Of a DNA stretch of 64,000 nt, positions 1 through 9,494 are shown piece after piece. Positions within the stretch are counted from its first letter, which is position 1, and each line of letters opens with the position of its first letter. This stretch comes from Heyndrickxia vini (GTDB lineage: Bacteria; Bacillota; Bacilli; Bacillales; Bacillaceae_C), in assembly GCF_016772275.1 (NCBI RefSeq), contig NZ_CP065425.1:920001-984000 (forward strand), written 5' to 3'. The notes under the pieces are model-generated. The model made no database searches. It had not been told where the DNA came from and saw only the letters and a program-made list of their open reading frames with translations. The translations under genes and the position numbers were made by a program.

Positions 1-1
1 T

Positions 2-577
2 TGGAATCGAGTGAAGTATGATTTATCTTACAATATTCAAGCAGGAGTAGAAATTTTAGCGAAAAAGTGGAACTATGCTTTTTTATCTTCTCCACTTATG
101 CCGAAAATTAATAACGGCGAAAAGAACCTTTTAGAAAATTGGTATTTTGCCATAATGGCCTATAACGGATTATCAACAAAAAACGATCCAAATAAAGTGA
201 CCAAACCTTATCAGTTAAAGGTATATGAAAACCTGAAAAATCGGACATTAATGAGCCCAGAAATTATTAAAAAACAGGATGTTATTTTTACAGGCAATCC
301 AGCCAAATTGAAAACGACCGCGATTAAGACAAAACTAAAGACAAAAAGCACACAATTTTATAAAAAGAATAATCGTGTAACAATCTCATCCAGTGCAAAC
401 TTTCGAACAAAACCAACAACAAACAGTACTCGTAAAACTTTTCCGAAAGGTACGAAGGTAACGATTCTTAGTGGGGCAATTGAAGATGACAGCTCAGCGA
501 ATCTTTTTGTGTGGTACAAAGTAAGCGTCTCCGGAGTAAAAGGCACTTGGTATGTGGCATCATCGAATTTAAAATGA
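2..577 (+). CDS. C-terminal part of a secreted wall-hydrolase-like protein with an SH3 domain (5' end outside window)
   Basis: The frame is open from base 2, so the N-terminus lies outside the window; the GTG at 11 is probably not the real start. The first ~75 visible residues resemble the end of a lysozyme or transglycosylase-like domain (LENWYFAIMAYNGLS, then a Tyr-Gln-x-Lys-Val-Tyr-Glu stretch). After a Lys/Thr-rich linker, residues ~120-188 form a bacterial SH3 domain (SSANFRTKPTTNS, KGTKVTIL, WYKV, GTWYVASSNL), a fold that usually anchors secreted enzymes to peptidoglycan. The wall-lytic role is inferred from this domain combination. A terminator hairpin follows at once. Confidence 0.6.
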   Translation, partial: WNRVKYDLSYNIQAGVEILAKKWNYAFLSSPLMPKINNGEKNLLENWYFAIMAYNGLSTKNDPNKVTKPYQLKVYENLKNRTLMSPEIIKKQDVIFTGNPAKLKTTAIKTKLKTKSTQFYKKNNRVTISSSANFRTKPTTNSTRKTFPKGTKVTILSGAIEDDSSANLFVWYKVSVSGVKGTWYVASSNLK

Positions 578-589
578 GGAACATTTAGG

Positions 590-616
590 TCAGGCACATT
601 CATGCCTGGCTTTTTT
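590..616 (+). terminator. Rho-independent terminator after the SH3-domain gene
   Basis: The 6-bp arms CAGGCA and TGCCTG enclose a 6-nt loop and are followed by a run of six T, 13 bases after the stop codon. Confidence 0.75.
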
Positions 617-672
617 AAAAGGTAAGAAAGTATAAATTTTATAGAGTTAATATTCCTAATAAATAACTTCTT

Positions 673-877
673 TGTCTAGCTCCAGCGCCTATCGACTAGA
701 AAACTTCAGGACTTTTCCCTACGATAAGTCAACATCGATTCGCCTTACAGGCTTATCGTGTTTCCTTTATCTCAGTCAAAGTCCCTCCAGTTTTTACGTC
801 GATGAGCAAGGCGCTTCCGCTTTTCTTATTTTGTTTAAGAACATCGATATTCAAGGCGCTTTGCGCTTTTGTTACTT
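673..877 (+). repeat. Dispersed repeat A, copy 1 (full-length form)
   Basis: The stretch starts TGTCTAGCTCCAGCGCCTA, passes through CCCTACGATAAGTC and TTTACGTCGATGAGCAAGGC, and ends with two copies of the tail AAGGCGCTT-x-CGCTTTT. The same sequence recurs at 11651-11786 and, inverted, at 51887-52013. It is intergenic. The 87-codon open frame running through it has no ribosome binding site and no recognisable protein features, so it is not called as a gene. Repeats of this kind are common between genes in Bacillaceae. Confidence 0.85.
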
Positions 878-953
878 AAAACGAATGATTTTACGAAAAA
901 TTGCACAACATATAAATCCACGAAATTCCTTTTGAAGGGATTGAATATGCCCG

Positions 954-2099
954 ATGTGCAAGAAACTCATATCATTCTTTTTCATATATATGATCGTATG
1001 TTCCTCTTTTCCGGTTTATGGATATGAAGTGGAACCATTATCCGGAATCGTTGATTTGCGAATAATGGAAACAACAGATTTACATGGAAACATTGTTGAT
1101 TACGACTATATAAAACATAAGAAAACAGTTGAATATGGCTTAGCACGAACCGCCACCCTAATCAAACAAGCGAGAAAGGAAGTTTCTAATTCACTTCTCT
1201 TTGATGATGGGGATTTACTGCAGGGAAATCTTTTAGCAGACTATATCGCTTATATTGACCGGTTCGAGACGGAACCGATCCATCCGATGATTAAGGTGAT
1301 GAATTATCTAAATTATGATGCGGCTGCATTAGGAAATCACGATTTTCATTATGGGCTGGACTTTTTACATCGAACAATTAAAGATGCAAAATTCCCTTTT
1401 ATAAATGCCAATATGTATGTGAATGATCACAAACCGTTTAATTTCAATGAAATTAATATGTTTAAACCGTATACTATTATTAACAAAAAGGTTAAGGATC
1501 GAAACGGTAAGATGCACACGATTAAGGTAGGGGTTATTGGCTTTGTCACACCATGTGTCATGAAATGGGAGAAAAAATCGATAGCAGGTAGAGCAAAAGT
1601 AATGGATATTGTAAAATCAGCAGAAGCATTTGTTTCAAGAATGAAGAATGAGGGAGCAGACATTGTTGTTGCCCTTGTGCATTCAGGATTTGATGAAACA
1701 GCCAAAGCCTATGAAAAATCTGAAAATGCAGTATCCCCATTAAGCCTTGTTCCTGGAATTGATGTTATTTTATTTGGGCACCAACACAAAGTTTTTCCCG
1801 ACAAATCCAAGCTGAAAGGAATTTCAGGAGTGGATTCAAGTATGGGGACGATTAACGGGGTTCCCGCAGTCGAAGCTGGCAGCTGGGGAAATTATTTAGG
1901 TATCGCAGACTTGATTTTACAAAGAAATAATGGAAAATGGGTTATCCTTCATTCTAACTCAAAAGCCGTTCCCATTTTCAAAGTAGAAAAGAAAAAAGCA
2001 AAACCATTAGTAAAGGCTGATCCGATAATTTTACAAATGGTAAAAGAAATCCATGAAAAGACTATTCAATATAGCAGAAGAATTAGCAATCAAAAATGA
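954..2099 (+). CDS. Secreted CpdB/UshA-type metallophosphoesterase lacking the C-terminal nucleotidase domain
   Basis: A signal peptide covers residues 1-24 (MCKKLISFFFIYMIVCSSFPVYG). The calcineurin-like phosphoesterase domain follows, with metal-binding motifs METTDLHGN, DDGDLLQGN, ALGNHDFHYG and, near residue 275, FGHQH. This pattern belongs to the 2',3'-cyclic-nucleotide 2'-phosphodiesterase/5'-nucleotidase family, which hydrolyses extracellular nucleotides. Family members normally continue with a 5'-nucleotidase C-terminal domain of ~250-300 residues; here the protein stops at 381 aa, just after the linker helix (VKEIHEKTIQYSRR). It is therefore either a single-domain enzyme or a truncated remnant. 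A GAAGGGA site lies upstream of the ATG. Confidence 0.75.
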   Translation: MCKKLISFFFIYMIVCSSFPVYGYEVEPLSGIVDLRIMETTDLHGNIVDYDYIKHKKTVEYGLARTATLIKQARKEVSNSLLFDDGDLLQGNLLADYIAYIDRFETEPIHPMIKVMNYLNYDAAALGNHDFHYGLDFLHRTIKDAKFPFINANMYVNDHKPFNFNEINMFKPYTIINKKVKDRNGKMHTIKVGVIGFVTPCVMKWEKKSIAGRAKVMDIVKSAEAFVSRMKNEGADIVVALVHSGFDETAKAYEKSENAVSPLSLVPGIDVILFGHQHKVFPDKSKLKGISGVDSSMGTINGVPAVEAGSWGNYLGIADLILQRNNGKWVILHSNSKAVPIFKVEKKKAKPLVKADPIILQMVKEIHEKTIQYSRRISNQK

Positions 2100-2142
2100 C
2101 TCGTGACTATCGTTCTATCTTTAAAACATAGTTATGAGTCAT
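2096..2142 (+). terminator. Hairpin terminator overlapping the stop of the phosphoesterase gene
   Basis: Two 15-base arms (2096-2110 and 2128-2142) pair with only G-U type wobbles and are followed by TTGTTATATA, a weak U tract. The left arm starts inside the last codon of the gene. Confidence 0.6.
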
Positions 2143-2280
2143 TTGTTATATAATCGATAAAAAGTAAGAATATTTTATCGGACTTTGCTACCAATTTTGT
2201 GTTAGAGTATTAAATTATTTCATATTTGTAATTTAATGGTGATACTATAGATGTTGGATAGAAAATGTAAATGGGGGATC

Positions 2281-4146
2281 ATGATGGGGAAAAAACTTTT
2301 TAAAACAATTGCCTCAGTTGCCGCTGCTGCGGTCATTAGTAGTGCAATACCTAGTTTTGCCAATGCTGAGGAGAATTTTGATCGGATTAAGCAAACCTAT
2401 GATCAAACACAAAAAAACGCTCGCACCTTGTCTGCAACATTCAATTTAGCAAATGTATTTGATCGCCAAATTATGATTAAGACAAAAACAGCAAAGTCCG
2501 TACTTTCAAAGAAATTTGGTTTATCATTTGTTGAAAATACTAGTAGTCTCATAGGAGAAGATTTATATATTGCCAGAGTCCCAGACAAATTGAATTATGT
2601 CAGTACACTTAATAAGCTAAAAGGCTCATCTTTCATTGAAATAGCAGAACCAAATTACATACAAGATAAAGTAAGCGGGATTCCTAATGATGAATATTAC
2701 CCTATGCAATGGCACTTACCAAAGATCGGTGCACCATCTATATGGCCGCTAATTCAAAACAAAAAACAAGTAACTGTAGCCGTTCTTGATTCAGGTGTGG
2801 ATACGAGACATCCCGACTTAGCAGGACAATTATTGCCGGGGTATAATGTCCAAACTGGTTCAAGTGATGTTACTGATACTGTGGGACATGGAACAGCTGT
2901 AGCAGGTACCATTGCAGCGAAAATGAATAATGGAATTGGTACGGTTGGTGTGAATCCATATGCGAAAATTCTCCCAATTAAAGTAGGAGGCCAGAAAATC
3001 GCAGTATCTGATTCAATAAAAGGAATCAATTATGCAATTTCTAAAGGTGCAAAGGTCATTAATATGAGTTATGGCGGTTCATCGTATAGCGAATTGGAAT
3101 TTGATGCCTTGCTTCGTGCGGCTTCTAAGGGAATTACAGTGATTGCAGCAACAGGCAATGATGGCAGAACTGTTAATTACCCAGCTGCATACCCTACCGT
3201 GTTAAGTGTTGGCTCGACTAATGAAAAGAATCAGGTTTCAAGTTTTTCAAGCAGAGGAACATTACTTGATGTAGTAGCACCAGGGGAAAACATCGGAACA
3301 CTGGGATTAAATAATCAATACGGAGCAGCTGTTGGAACATCCTTTGCCGCACCGATTGTTAGTGGGATGGCATCATACATCCTGTCAGTTTCACCGAATA
3401 TGCCGCCAGTTGGTGTAGAATATTTATTGGAAAAAGGGGCAACGAACTTAGCGAGTAAACCAAACATTTGGAGTACAAAAGCTGGTTACGGATTGGTTAA
3501 TGGAATTAGAACATTTAATACAGATCTCCCGAATTTAAAAGGAGATATTGGGAATACACGAAGTAAAGCAAAAGCAATCTCTGTAAATAAAAAGTATACT
3601 AATAAATTTGATATTCCATTAGACAGTGACTGGTACAAATTGAAGGTCACGAAGACAATGAAAGTAAAAGTTGATTTAAGCGCTGTCCGAAATATTGATG
3701 GTCTCATCTGGTTTGACAAATATTCCAGCGGAAAGACATCAATGGAAACACTCTATAATAAAGGAAAGCTAGGAAAAGCGGAAAGCTTTACTAGAACGTT
3801 GAAACCGGGAACTTATTACTTCCAAGTAATGGAGTTCAATAATCATTGGTCGCCACAAGCTTATTCATTTAAAGTAACGAAATTAGATACAACACCACCA
3901 GCAGCACCGAAAGTAAAAAGTATTACAACTAAATCTACGAAACTAACAGGTAAAGCTGAAAAAGGTGCAAAACTAACGCTTAAAAAAGGTTCAAAAGTAA
4001 TAGCAAAAGGAAAAGCTTCATCCAAATCCACCTTTTCCATTAAAATACCAAAACAGAAAAAAGGAACAATTCTTTACCTGACAGCAACTGACGCCGCAGG
4101 AAACAAAAGCAAAGCAACCAAAATCGTAGTGAAAAAGGCAAAATAA
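2281..4146 (+). CDS. Secreted subtilisin-like serine protease (S8) with C-terminal Ig-like domain
   Basis: The start is ATG 2281 or 2284, preceded by GGGGGATC; the ATG at 2251 has no binding site. A signal peptide ends near FANA-EE, followed by an inhibitor-like propeptide (LYIARVPDKLNY, FIEIAEPNY). The catalytic triad is Asp170 (LDSGVD), His203 (GHGTAVAG) and Ser354 (GTSFAAP), with oxyanion Asn293. After the catalytic domain comes a bacterial pre-peptidase C-terminal-like domain (DSDWYKLKVT, GTYYFQV), then a Lys-rich Ig-like domain (TPPAAP to the end). It is an extracellular endopeptidase by family. The next gene is a close paralog without the Ig-like tail. Confidence 0.9.
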   Translation: MMGKKLFKTIASVAAAAVISSAIPSFANAEENFDRIKQTYDQTQKNARTLSATFNLANVFDRQIMIKTKTAKSVLSKKFGLSFVENTSSLIGEDLYIARVPDKLNYVSTLNKLKGSSFIEIAEPNYIQDKVSGIPNDEYYPMQWHLPKIGAPSIWPLIQNKKQVTVAVLDSGVDTRHPDLAGQLLPGYNVQTGSSDVTDTVGHGTAVAGTIAAKMNNGIGTVGVNPYAKILPIKVGGQKIAVSDSIKGINYAISKGAKVINMSYGGSSYSELEFDALLRAASKGITVIAATGNDGRTVNYPAAYPTVLSVGSTNEKNQVSSFSSRGTLLDVVAPGENIGTLGLNNQYGAAVGTSFAAPIVSGMASYILSVSPNMPPVGVEYLLEKGATNLASKPNIWSTKAGYGLVNGIRTFNTDLPNLKGDIGNTRSKAKAISVNKKYTNKFDIPLDSDWYKLKVTKTMKVKVDLSAVRNIDGLIWFDKYSSGKTSMETLYNKGKLGKAESFTRTLKPGTYYFQVMEFNNHWSPQAYSFKVTKLDTTPPAAPKVKSITTKSTKLTGKAEKGAKLTLKKGSKVIAKGKASSKSTFSIKIPKQKKGTILYLTATDAAGNKSKATKIVVKKAK

Positions 4147-4154
4147 GGAAGGTT

Positions 4155-4184
4155 GGTACCTGGCAAGTGTCAGGTACCTTTTTT
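4155..4184 (+). terminator. Terminator after the first subtilase gene
   Basis: Perfect 8-bp arms GGTACCTG and CAGGTACC enclose an 8-nt loop and are followed by six T. Confidence 0.9.
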
Positions 4185-4283
4185 CTTTATTTTGGAAATC
4201 ATAAACCTTTCCCAAAACGGTGGTATTCCATGATAAAATGATAGAATAATGGAATAGACAGAATTTCAAGTGGAGGATTCAAT

Positions 4284-5906
4284 ATGAGAAAAAGGATGTT
4301 AAGTGTAGTTGCATCTGTTGCTATTACGGCATTATTAAGCAGTATTCTGCCAACAAATGCAAATGCACAAGAAAAGATGAGTCTGAATAGGTTAAAAGCA
4401 AGTTTTTATCAACAGAAGAACAGTAGGGCCGTAACATCCACCATTAATCTTTCAAAGGTAAAAGATCGCCAAATCCTAATTAAAACAAAGGATATTAACA
4501 AAGTGTTTTCAAAATATAGTGGAATTAAACGATTAAATAGCCATGATATTTTGGAAACGAAAGATTTATATATTGTCAGAGTTCCAGAACGACTGAATTA
4601 TTCTACTACCTTAAATACATTAAAAAAACTACCGTTTATCTTATCGGCCGAACCGAATTATTTGCAAGAAAGGAAGGTTAGCGCGGTACGAAAACCTAAT
4701 GATCTATACTACAAAAAACAATGGTATTTAAATAAAATTGGCGTACAAGCTCTTTGGCCATTAATCAAACCAAATGCCAAGCCTGTAACAGTGGCAGTGC
4801 TCGATACTGGGGTAGATGTATCCCATCCAGATTTAAAGGGCCAACTTGTGCAAGGGTATGATATTGTCCGGCATTCGAAAAATGTAAATGACTGGGATGG
4901 TCATGGGACAGCGGTAGCGGGAACAATTGCAGCAAAAATGAATAATAAACTTGGTATTGTTGGTGTAAATCCTTTTGCAAAAATCCTTCCTGTCAGAATT
5001 GGAGGAGAGGAAATTGCTGATTCAGATTCCATTGCTGGAATTTACTATGCAATTAAACATCATGCCGATATTATTAATATGAGCTATGGTGGCTCGGAAG
5101 GCAGCGAAGCGGAATTTGATGCCATTTTGAGTGCTGCACAGCATGGAATTACGGTAGTTGCAGCATCAGGTAATGAGTACGGAGGGGAAGTTGAGTATCC
5201 GGCTGCTTATCCAACGGTCATCAGTGTTGGTTCAACGAATAATAAAAATAAGATATCTGACTTCTCTAATGTTGGTCCCCAATTAGATTTAGTCGCACCA
5301 GGTGAAAACATAAAAGTATTAGCATTGAAAAATAGATATGCATTGGAAGATGGCACATCATTTTCTACACCAATTGTCAGCGGACTTGTCTCAATCATTA
5401 AATCGATATCTCCTTCGTTAAAACCGAATATGATTGAATATATCCTTGAAAAAGGTGCCATCCCTTTATCAAAATCTGCAAGTACTTGGAATCAGAACAG
5501 TGGATATGGGATGGTGAGAGCAATCAATCCATCAAGCATCAAACTTCCTAATGTAAATGACGATGTAAGTGATGATCGTGCCAAGGCAAAAACGATTGCT
5601 TTAAATAAAACATACACGAATAAATACGATCTTCCGATGGATAGTGATTGGTATAAGTTGGAAGTGACGAAAAACATGACACTAAAAGTAGAGCTAAGTG
5701 GTGTTACTAACATGGACGGTATCGTTTGGGTAGATAAAATGTCAAAGGGAAAAGTGACAAAAGAAGAAATGCATAACAAAGGAAAACTAGGTGCAAAAGA
5801 AAGCTTCACCTATAAAGTTACACCCGGAACCTATTACTTTCAAATTTTAGAAGCCAATAATCATTGGTCAACAAAACCATACAGTTTTAAAATAAAAAAG
5901 GTGTAG
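4284..5906 (+). CDS. Secreted subtilisin-like serine protease (S8), tandem paralog
   Basis: A GGAGG site lies 6 bases before the ATG. The signal peptide (MRKRMLSVVASVAITALLSS...NANA) and propeptide resemble those of the upstream gene. The triad is Asp174 (LDTGVD), His207 (GHGTAVAG) and Ser359 (GTSFSTP), with oxyanion Asn297. The PPC-like domain (DSDWYKLEVT, GTYYFQI) ends the protein, so the ~85-residue Ig-like domain of the neighbour is absent. The two genes probably arose by tandem duplication. Strong terminators on both sides suggest separate transcription. Confidence 0.9.
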   Translation: MRKRMLSVVASVAITALLSSILPTNANAQEKMSLNRLKASFYQQKNSRAVTSTINLSKVKDRQILIKTKDINKVFSKYSGIKRLNSHDILETKDLYIVRVPERLNYSTTLNTLKKLPFILSAEPNYLQERKVSAVRKPNDLYYKKQWYLNKIGVQALWPLIKPNAKPVTVAVLDTGVDVSHPDLKGQLVQGYDIVRHSKNVNDWDGHGTAVAGTIAAKMNNKLGIVGVNPFAKILPVRIGGEEIADSDSIAGIYYAIKHHADIINMSYGGSEGSEAEFDAILSAAQHGITVVAASGNEYGGEVEYPAAYPTVISVGSTNNKNKISDFSNVGPQLDLVAPGENIKVLALKNRYALEDGTSFSTPIVSGLVSIIKSISPSLKPNMIEYILEKGAIPLSKSASTWNQNSGYGMVRAINPSSIKLPNVNDDVSDDRAKAKTIALNKTYTNKYDLPMDSDWYKLEVTKNMTLKVELSGVTNMDGIVWVDKMSKGKVTKEEMHNKGKLGAKESFTYKVTPGTYYFQILEANNHWSTKPYSFKIKKV

Positions 5907-5920
5907 TAGATATGCAAAAA

Positions 5921-5956
5921 AAAGTTCCTTCAGATAACTAGAAGGAACTTTTTTTT
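5921..5956. terminator. Bidirectional terminator between subtilase and slaP
   Basis: Perfect 10-bp arms AAGTTCCTTC and GAAGGAACTT are flanked by A on the left and eight T on the right, between two convergent genes. Confidence 0.9.
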
Positions 5957-5965
5957 ATAGCATAA

Positions 5966-6847
5966 CTATTTCTGATTTGGAGGGTAGGCCTTCCATGAAG
6001 AAAAGTCAGGATTGTCTTTTTGAATAAGCTCACTAGGAAAGATAAATGTCCACGGTTTGCTCGTATTAGCCTTTACTTCAAAATCATCTAGTTTAAAGCC
6101 GCCAGCTGCTACTTGATCACCAGCAGCATCTTCAACAATTAATGGCAATGATTCAATTTTGATATTTTTATCAGACCCATTTCGAATAAGCAGAGTGATA
6201 TGTAAATCATCAGCCTTACGATTAGCTTGTATTCCCATAAAATTAATTTCACCAGACTTAGGCGGCTGTACATTTTTCAACAACTGAGTTAATTTTTCTT
6301 TATCCTCCTCAGTAAGACTTTGCTCCCACTCTTTGGATAAATCTAACTCATGCTCTTTCTTCATTTCAAAAGCAAGTTTCCAACCTTCTTCGGGGAAAGA
6401 CATGGAATAAATGTCTTCAGGGGCAAAATAGAAATGCCACGGCCGGCTGCTTCTTGGTGGAAGTTCGCCAAGATCACCTAAATCAAAGTTCTTACGGGCT
6501 AATAATTCTCCCTCAGATCCGATTAAGACAATAGGTACAGAGCTGAACTGGATACCTTTATCTAGACTGCTGCGGACAAAAGCAGTAACCAATAGACCTT
6601 CATCCTCTGTTTGATTAATTTCAATGCCGGACAATGAAATTTGATTGGGCTTTAATGGCTTATTTTCATTATTAAGGAAGCGTAGAATATACTCCTGTTC
6701 AATTGAATCCAACCATTCTGGTAAAATAGATAACTTCGTTTCTATGTCCTCATTTTCACCCACTTCGGATGATTGCTTGTTAAATAGTTCATCCGTAGAA
6801 ATAATACTATCTTTTCCTTGTTTTTTCTTCTTACTGCTAAATAACAT
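5966..6847 (-). CDS. slaP: Accessory Sec system S-layer assembly protein (SlaP type)
   Basis: This 293-aa soluble protein has two copies of a ~80-residue module, at about 65-147 and 194-275. Each copy ends in a similar segment (SSRPWHFYFAPEDIY and TSKPWTFIFPSELI), the mark of the SLAP duplicated domain. In Bacillus anthracis SlaP works with SecA2 in S-layer protein export; here the gene lies 20 bases downstream of secA2 on the same strand, which supports that role. AGGAGGTG precedes the start. The S-layer protein it would serve is not in this window. Confidence 0.85.
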   Translation of the reverse strand: MLFSSKKKKQGKDSIISTDELFNKQSSEVGENEDIETKLSILPEWLDSIEQEYILRFLNNENKPLKPNQISLSGIEINQTEDEGLLVTAFVRSSLDKGIQFSSVPIVLIGSEGELLARKNFDLGDLGELPPRSSRPWHFYFAPEDIYSMSFPEEGWKLAFEMKKEHELDLSKEWEQSLTEEDKEKLTQLLKNVQPPKSGEINFMGIQANRKADDLHITLLIRNGSDKNIKIESLPLIVEDAAGDQVAAGGFKLDDFEVKANTSKPWTFIFPSELIQKDNPDFSSWKAYPPNQK

Positions 6848-6867
6848 ACATACACCTCCTATTTAAT

Positions 6868-9234
6868 TTATTCTTCATCAATTGTTAAGATCGATCTCAC
6901 ATGATCATTTACGATTGTGCAAACTTCCTCTTCAATTTGATAGAATGTTTGCGTAAATACTTTTAATCCTTCTTTTTGATAAACGAGAATTGGATCTTCT
7001 TGACTATAACCCCTTAATCCAATGCCTTCTTTTAATTTAGTCATAGATTCGAGATGTTGGTTCCAATACATGTCAATTACATGAAGAATGTCGTATTTTA
7101 TTTCAAGGAACAAGTCAGGGTTTTCTATCGACATTTCTTTTATCATTTCAATAGATGCCTCTAAATGAGTTACTAGTTGGTGTTTAAATTCATCGATATC
7201 AACTTCTAGTACATCCAAATTAAAATTGAACTCTTTTAAGCTAATTAATTGTGCTTTATGGAAGAGGTCTTCTATTTTATCGGTAGTTAGATCTTCTTGT
7301 TCAAAATATTTCTGTTTATAATAGTCGGCCATATTTTGATATGTTTTCAAAATATAATCCGATAGATTATCCGCTTCTAATACGGTATCTCTATTTTTAT
7401 AAATAATATATCTTTGCTCATTAACTACATCATCTAATTTCAATGTGTATTCCCGAGCGGAATAATTGCTTCCTTCACATAATCTTTGCACACGATCAAC
7501 GAATTCGTGAATGTTTTTATTTAAAATTAATCCATTTGCATCGGTTTTTAATGATTTTTTCAACTTTTCCAGTTGTTCAGCAGCGAAGCGTTCATTAATT
7601 TCATCTTCAATTGAAATGAAAAATTGACTTGAACCAGGATCCCCTTGTCTACCAGCTCTCCCTTTTAATTGATCATCGATCCGTCTGCTTTCATGTCTTT
7701 CTGTACCAATAACACAAAGACCGCCTAAATCGGCAACCCCTTCTCCAAGTTGGATATCGGTTCCGCGACCGGCCATATTAGTAGCGATGGTAATTTGATT
7801 CATTTGTCCTGCAACGGAGATAAGTTCAACCTCTTGTTCAACGCTTTTAGCATTTAATAATTGGAAAGGCAATTTAGCCTTTGACAAATACTCAGCTACA
7901 AGTTCAGATTGTTCGATGGAAGTTGTTCCGATTAAAATCGGTTGACCTGTTGCATGACGATGAGCTACTTCTTTTGTCATCGCTTCATATTTTTGTGTTA
8001 TCGTTTCAAAGACAAGATCTTCCTTATCAATTCGTTGCTTCGGTTTATTAGTTGGAATTTGTACAACATCCATTCTGTACACTTGCTGGAATTCTTTTTC
8101 CTCAGATTTAGCTGTACCAGTCATCCCCGATAATATCGGATACATCCGAAAGTAGTTTTGAATCGTAACAGTCGCTTGCATTTTATTTTCTTCGGTAAGC
8201 TCTAAACCTTCTTTGGCTTCTATTGCCTGATGTAGCCCGTCACTTAAGCTTCTTCCATCCATTACACGTCCGGTAAACGAATCAATCAGTTCAATTTTTC
8301 CATCACGAATAATATAATCAACATCTTTTTTGAAGACAACTTCCGCACGCAATGATTGAATCATGTAGTGATATAGAGGCTGATGCTCTAAATCGTATAA
8401 ATTATCTAGCGAAAATGTTTTCTCGATTTTCGAAATGCCATCTTCTGTGAAGTTAACCGCTTTTGTTTCTAAATCAAACATATAATCTGCTTCATTTTTC
8501 ATTCTTTTGACAACTTGAGCGCAAATCGTAAATAATTCAGAATTTAGCGAAACCTTACCGGCAATAATTAACGGGGTTTTCGCTTCATCAATAAGAATAC
8601 TGTCTACCTCGTCGATGATGGCAAAATGATAAGGTCTCTGAACTCTTTGGGCAGGATCTAAAATCATATGATCTCTTAAATAATCAAATCCAAATTCTGT
8701 CCCAATTCCATATGTAATGTCAGCCGCATAGGCTTCTTGCTTTTCATTAGGTGACATATCGGATAAGTTAATCCCAACCGTTAATCCTAGAAATTCATGA
8801 ATTTGTCCGATAATTTCTTTATCACGCTTAGCAAGATATTCATTTACGGTAATAACATGTACACCTTTTCCTTCAAGGGCACGCAAATAACTTGGAAGAG
8901 AGGAAACAAGAGTCTTTCCTTCACCCGTAGGCATTTCAGAAATATTTCCGTCAAGCAAAGAGAGGCCACCGATTAATTGTACATCGAAGTGGCGCATGCC
9001 GAGCACCCTTTTAGAAGCTTCACGAACAACGGCAAACGCTTCCGCTTTAATATCATCAACCGTTTTATTATTGCTTAGCAGTTCTTTAAAGTAGTTCGTT
9101 TTATCCTTCAATTCTTGGTCGCTGAGCATCGCTATTTCGGCTTCATAATTATTTATTTGATCGACAACTTTTTGATATTTTTTAATCGTACGTTCTTGAG
9201 GATTGTTTATCGTTTTTTTTAGGTAGGTAATCAT
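6868..9234 (-). CDS. secA2: Accessory Sec translocase ATPase SecA2
   Basis: This is a 788-aa SecA family motor with Walker A MPTGEGKTL (residues 101-109), DEVD (208-211), the preprotein cross-linking domain, and helicase motifs including TGTAKSEEKEF, NMAGRGTDIQLG and GRAGRQGDPGSS. It is shorter than a housekeeping SecA and ends without the C-terminal Cys-rich zinc site, as SecA2 proteins do. It sits upstream of slaP in one transcription unit and probably drives export of S-layer or other special substrates. The housekeeping secA, normally found after hpf in this region of B. subtilis, is not seen. Confidence 0.93.
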   Translation of the reverse strand: MITYLKKTINNPQERTIKKYQKVVDQINNYEAEIAMLSDQELKDKTNYFKELLSNNKTVDDIKAEAFAVVREASKRVLGMRHFDVQLIGGLSLLDGNISEMPTGEGKTLVSSLPSYLRALEGKGVHVITVNEYLAKRDKEIIGQIHEFLGLTVGINLSDMSPNEKQEAYAADITYGIGTEFGFDYLRDHMILDPAQRVQRPYHFAIIDEVDSILIDEAKTPLIIAGKVSLNSELFTICAQVVKRMKNEADYMFDLETKAVNFTEDGISKIEKTFSLDNLYDLEHQPLYHYMIQSLRAEVVFKKDVDYIIRDGKIELIDSFTGRVMDGRSLSDGLHQAIEAKEGLELTEENKMQATVTIQNYFRMYPILSGMTGTAKSEEKEFQQVYRMDVVQIPTNKPKQRIDKEDLVFETITQKYEAMTKEVAHRHATGQPILIGTTSIEQSELVAEYLSKAKLPFQLLNAKSVEQEVELISVAGQMNQITIATNMAGRGTDIQLGEGVADLGGLCVIGTERHESRRIDDQLKGRAGRQGDPGSSQFFISIEDEINERFAAEQLEKLKKSLKTDANGLILNKNIHEFVDRVQRLCEGSNYSAREYTLKLDDVVNEQRYIIYKNRDTVLEADNLSDYILKTYQNMADYYKQKYFEQEDLTTDKIEDLFHKAQLISLKEFNFNLDVLEVDIDEFKHQLVTHLEASIEMIKEMSIENPDLFLEIKYDILHVIDMYWNQHLESMTKLKEGIGLRGYSQEDPILVYQKEGLKVFTQTFYQIEEEVCTIVNDHVRSILTIDEE

Positions 9235-9263
9235 CTTTAATCTCCTTACATACTTGTAACCTT

Positions 9264-9272
9264 ATTATAACA
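9264..9272 (-). promoter_or_regulatory. Extended -10 promoter element for secA2-slaP
   Basis: On the minus strand the sequence reads TGT-TATAAT, an extended -10 box, about 30 bases upstream of the secA2 start codon. No convincing -35 is seen. Confidence 0.5.
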
Positions 9273-9494
9273 CAGTTGAATAATGTAGAGAAAAGTAGAA
9301 TTATATGGAAAGATTGCGAAATAGATCATATAAAGGACTAGTTTCACACCATGATTTTTGGTACTTTAGTAGTTAAAGAGTATACTGGTCCATCAACCGG
9401 AATTTAGGATAAAAAAAAAACTTAAGTAAATATTAAGAAAAAAGTAGTATTATGGTGTACAACCCTTTGCTAAGATTGTATTAGGAGAATGATT

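Noticed and set aside
672-935. 87-codon open frame after the first gene
   Set aside because: It runs through dispersed repeat A, has no ribosome binding site, and its sequence is repeated in two other intergenic places.
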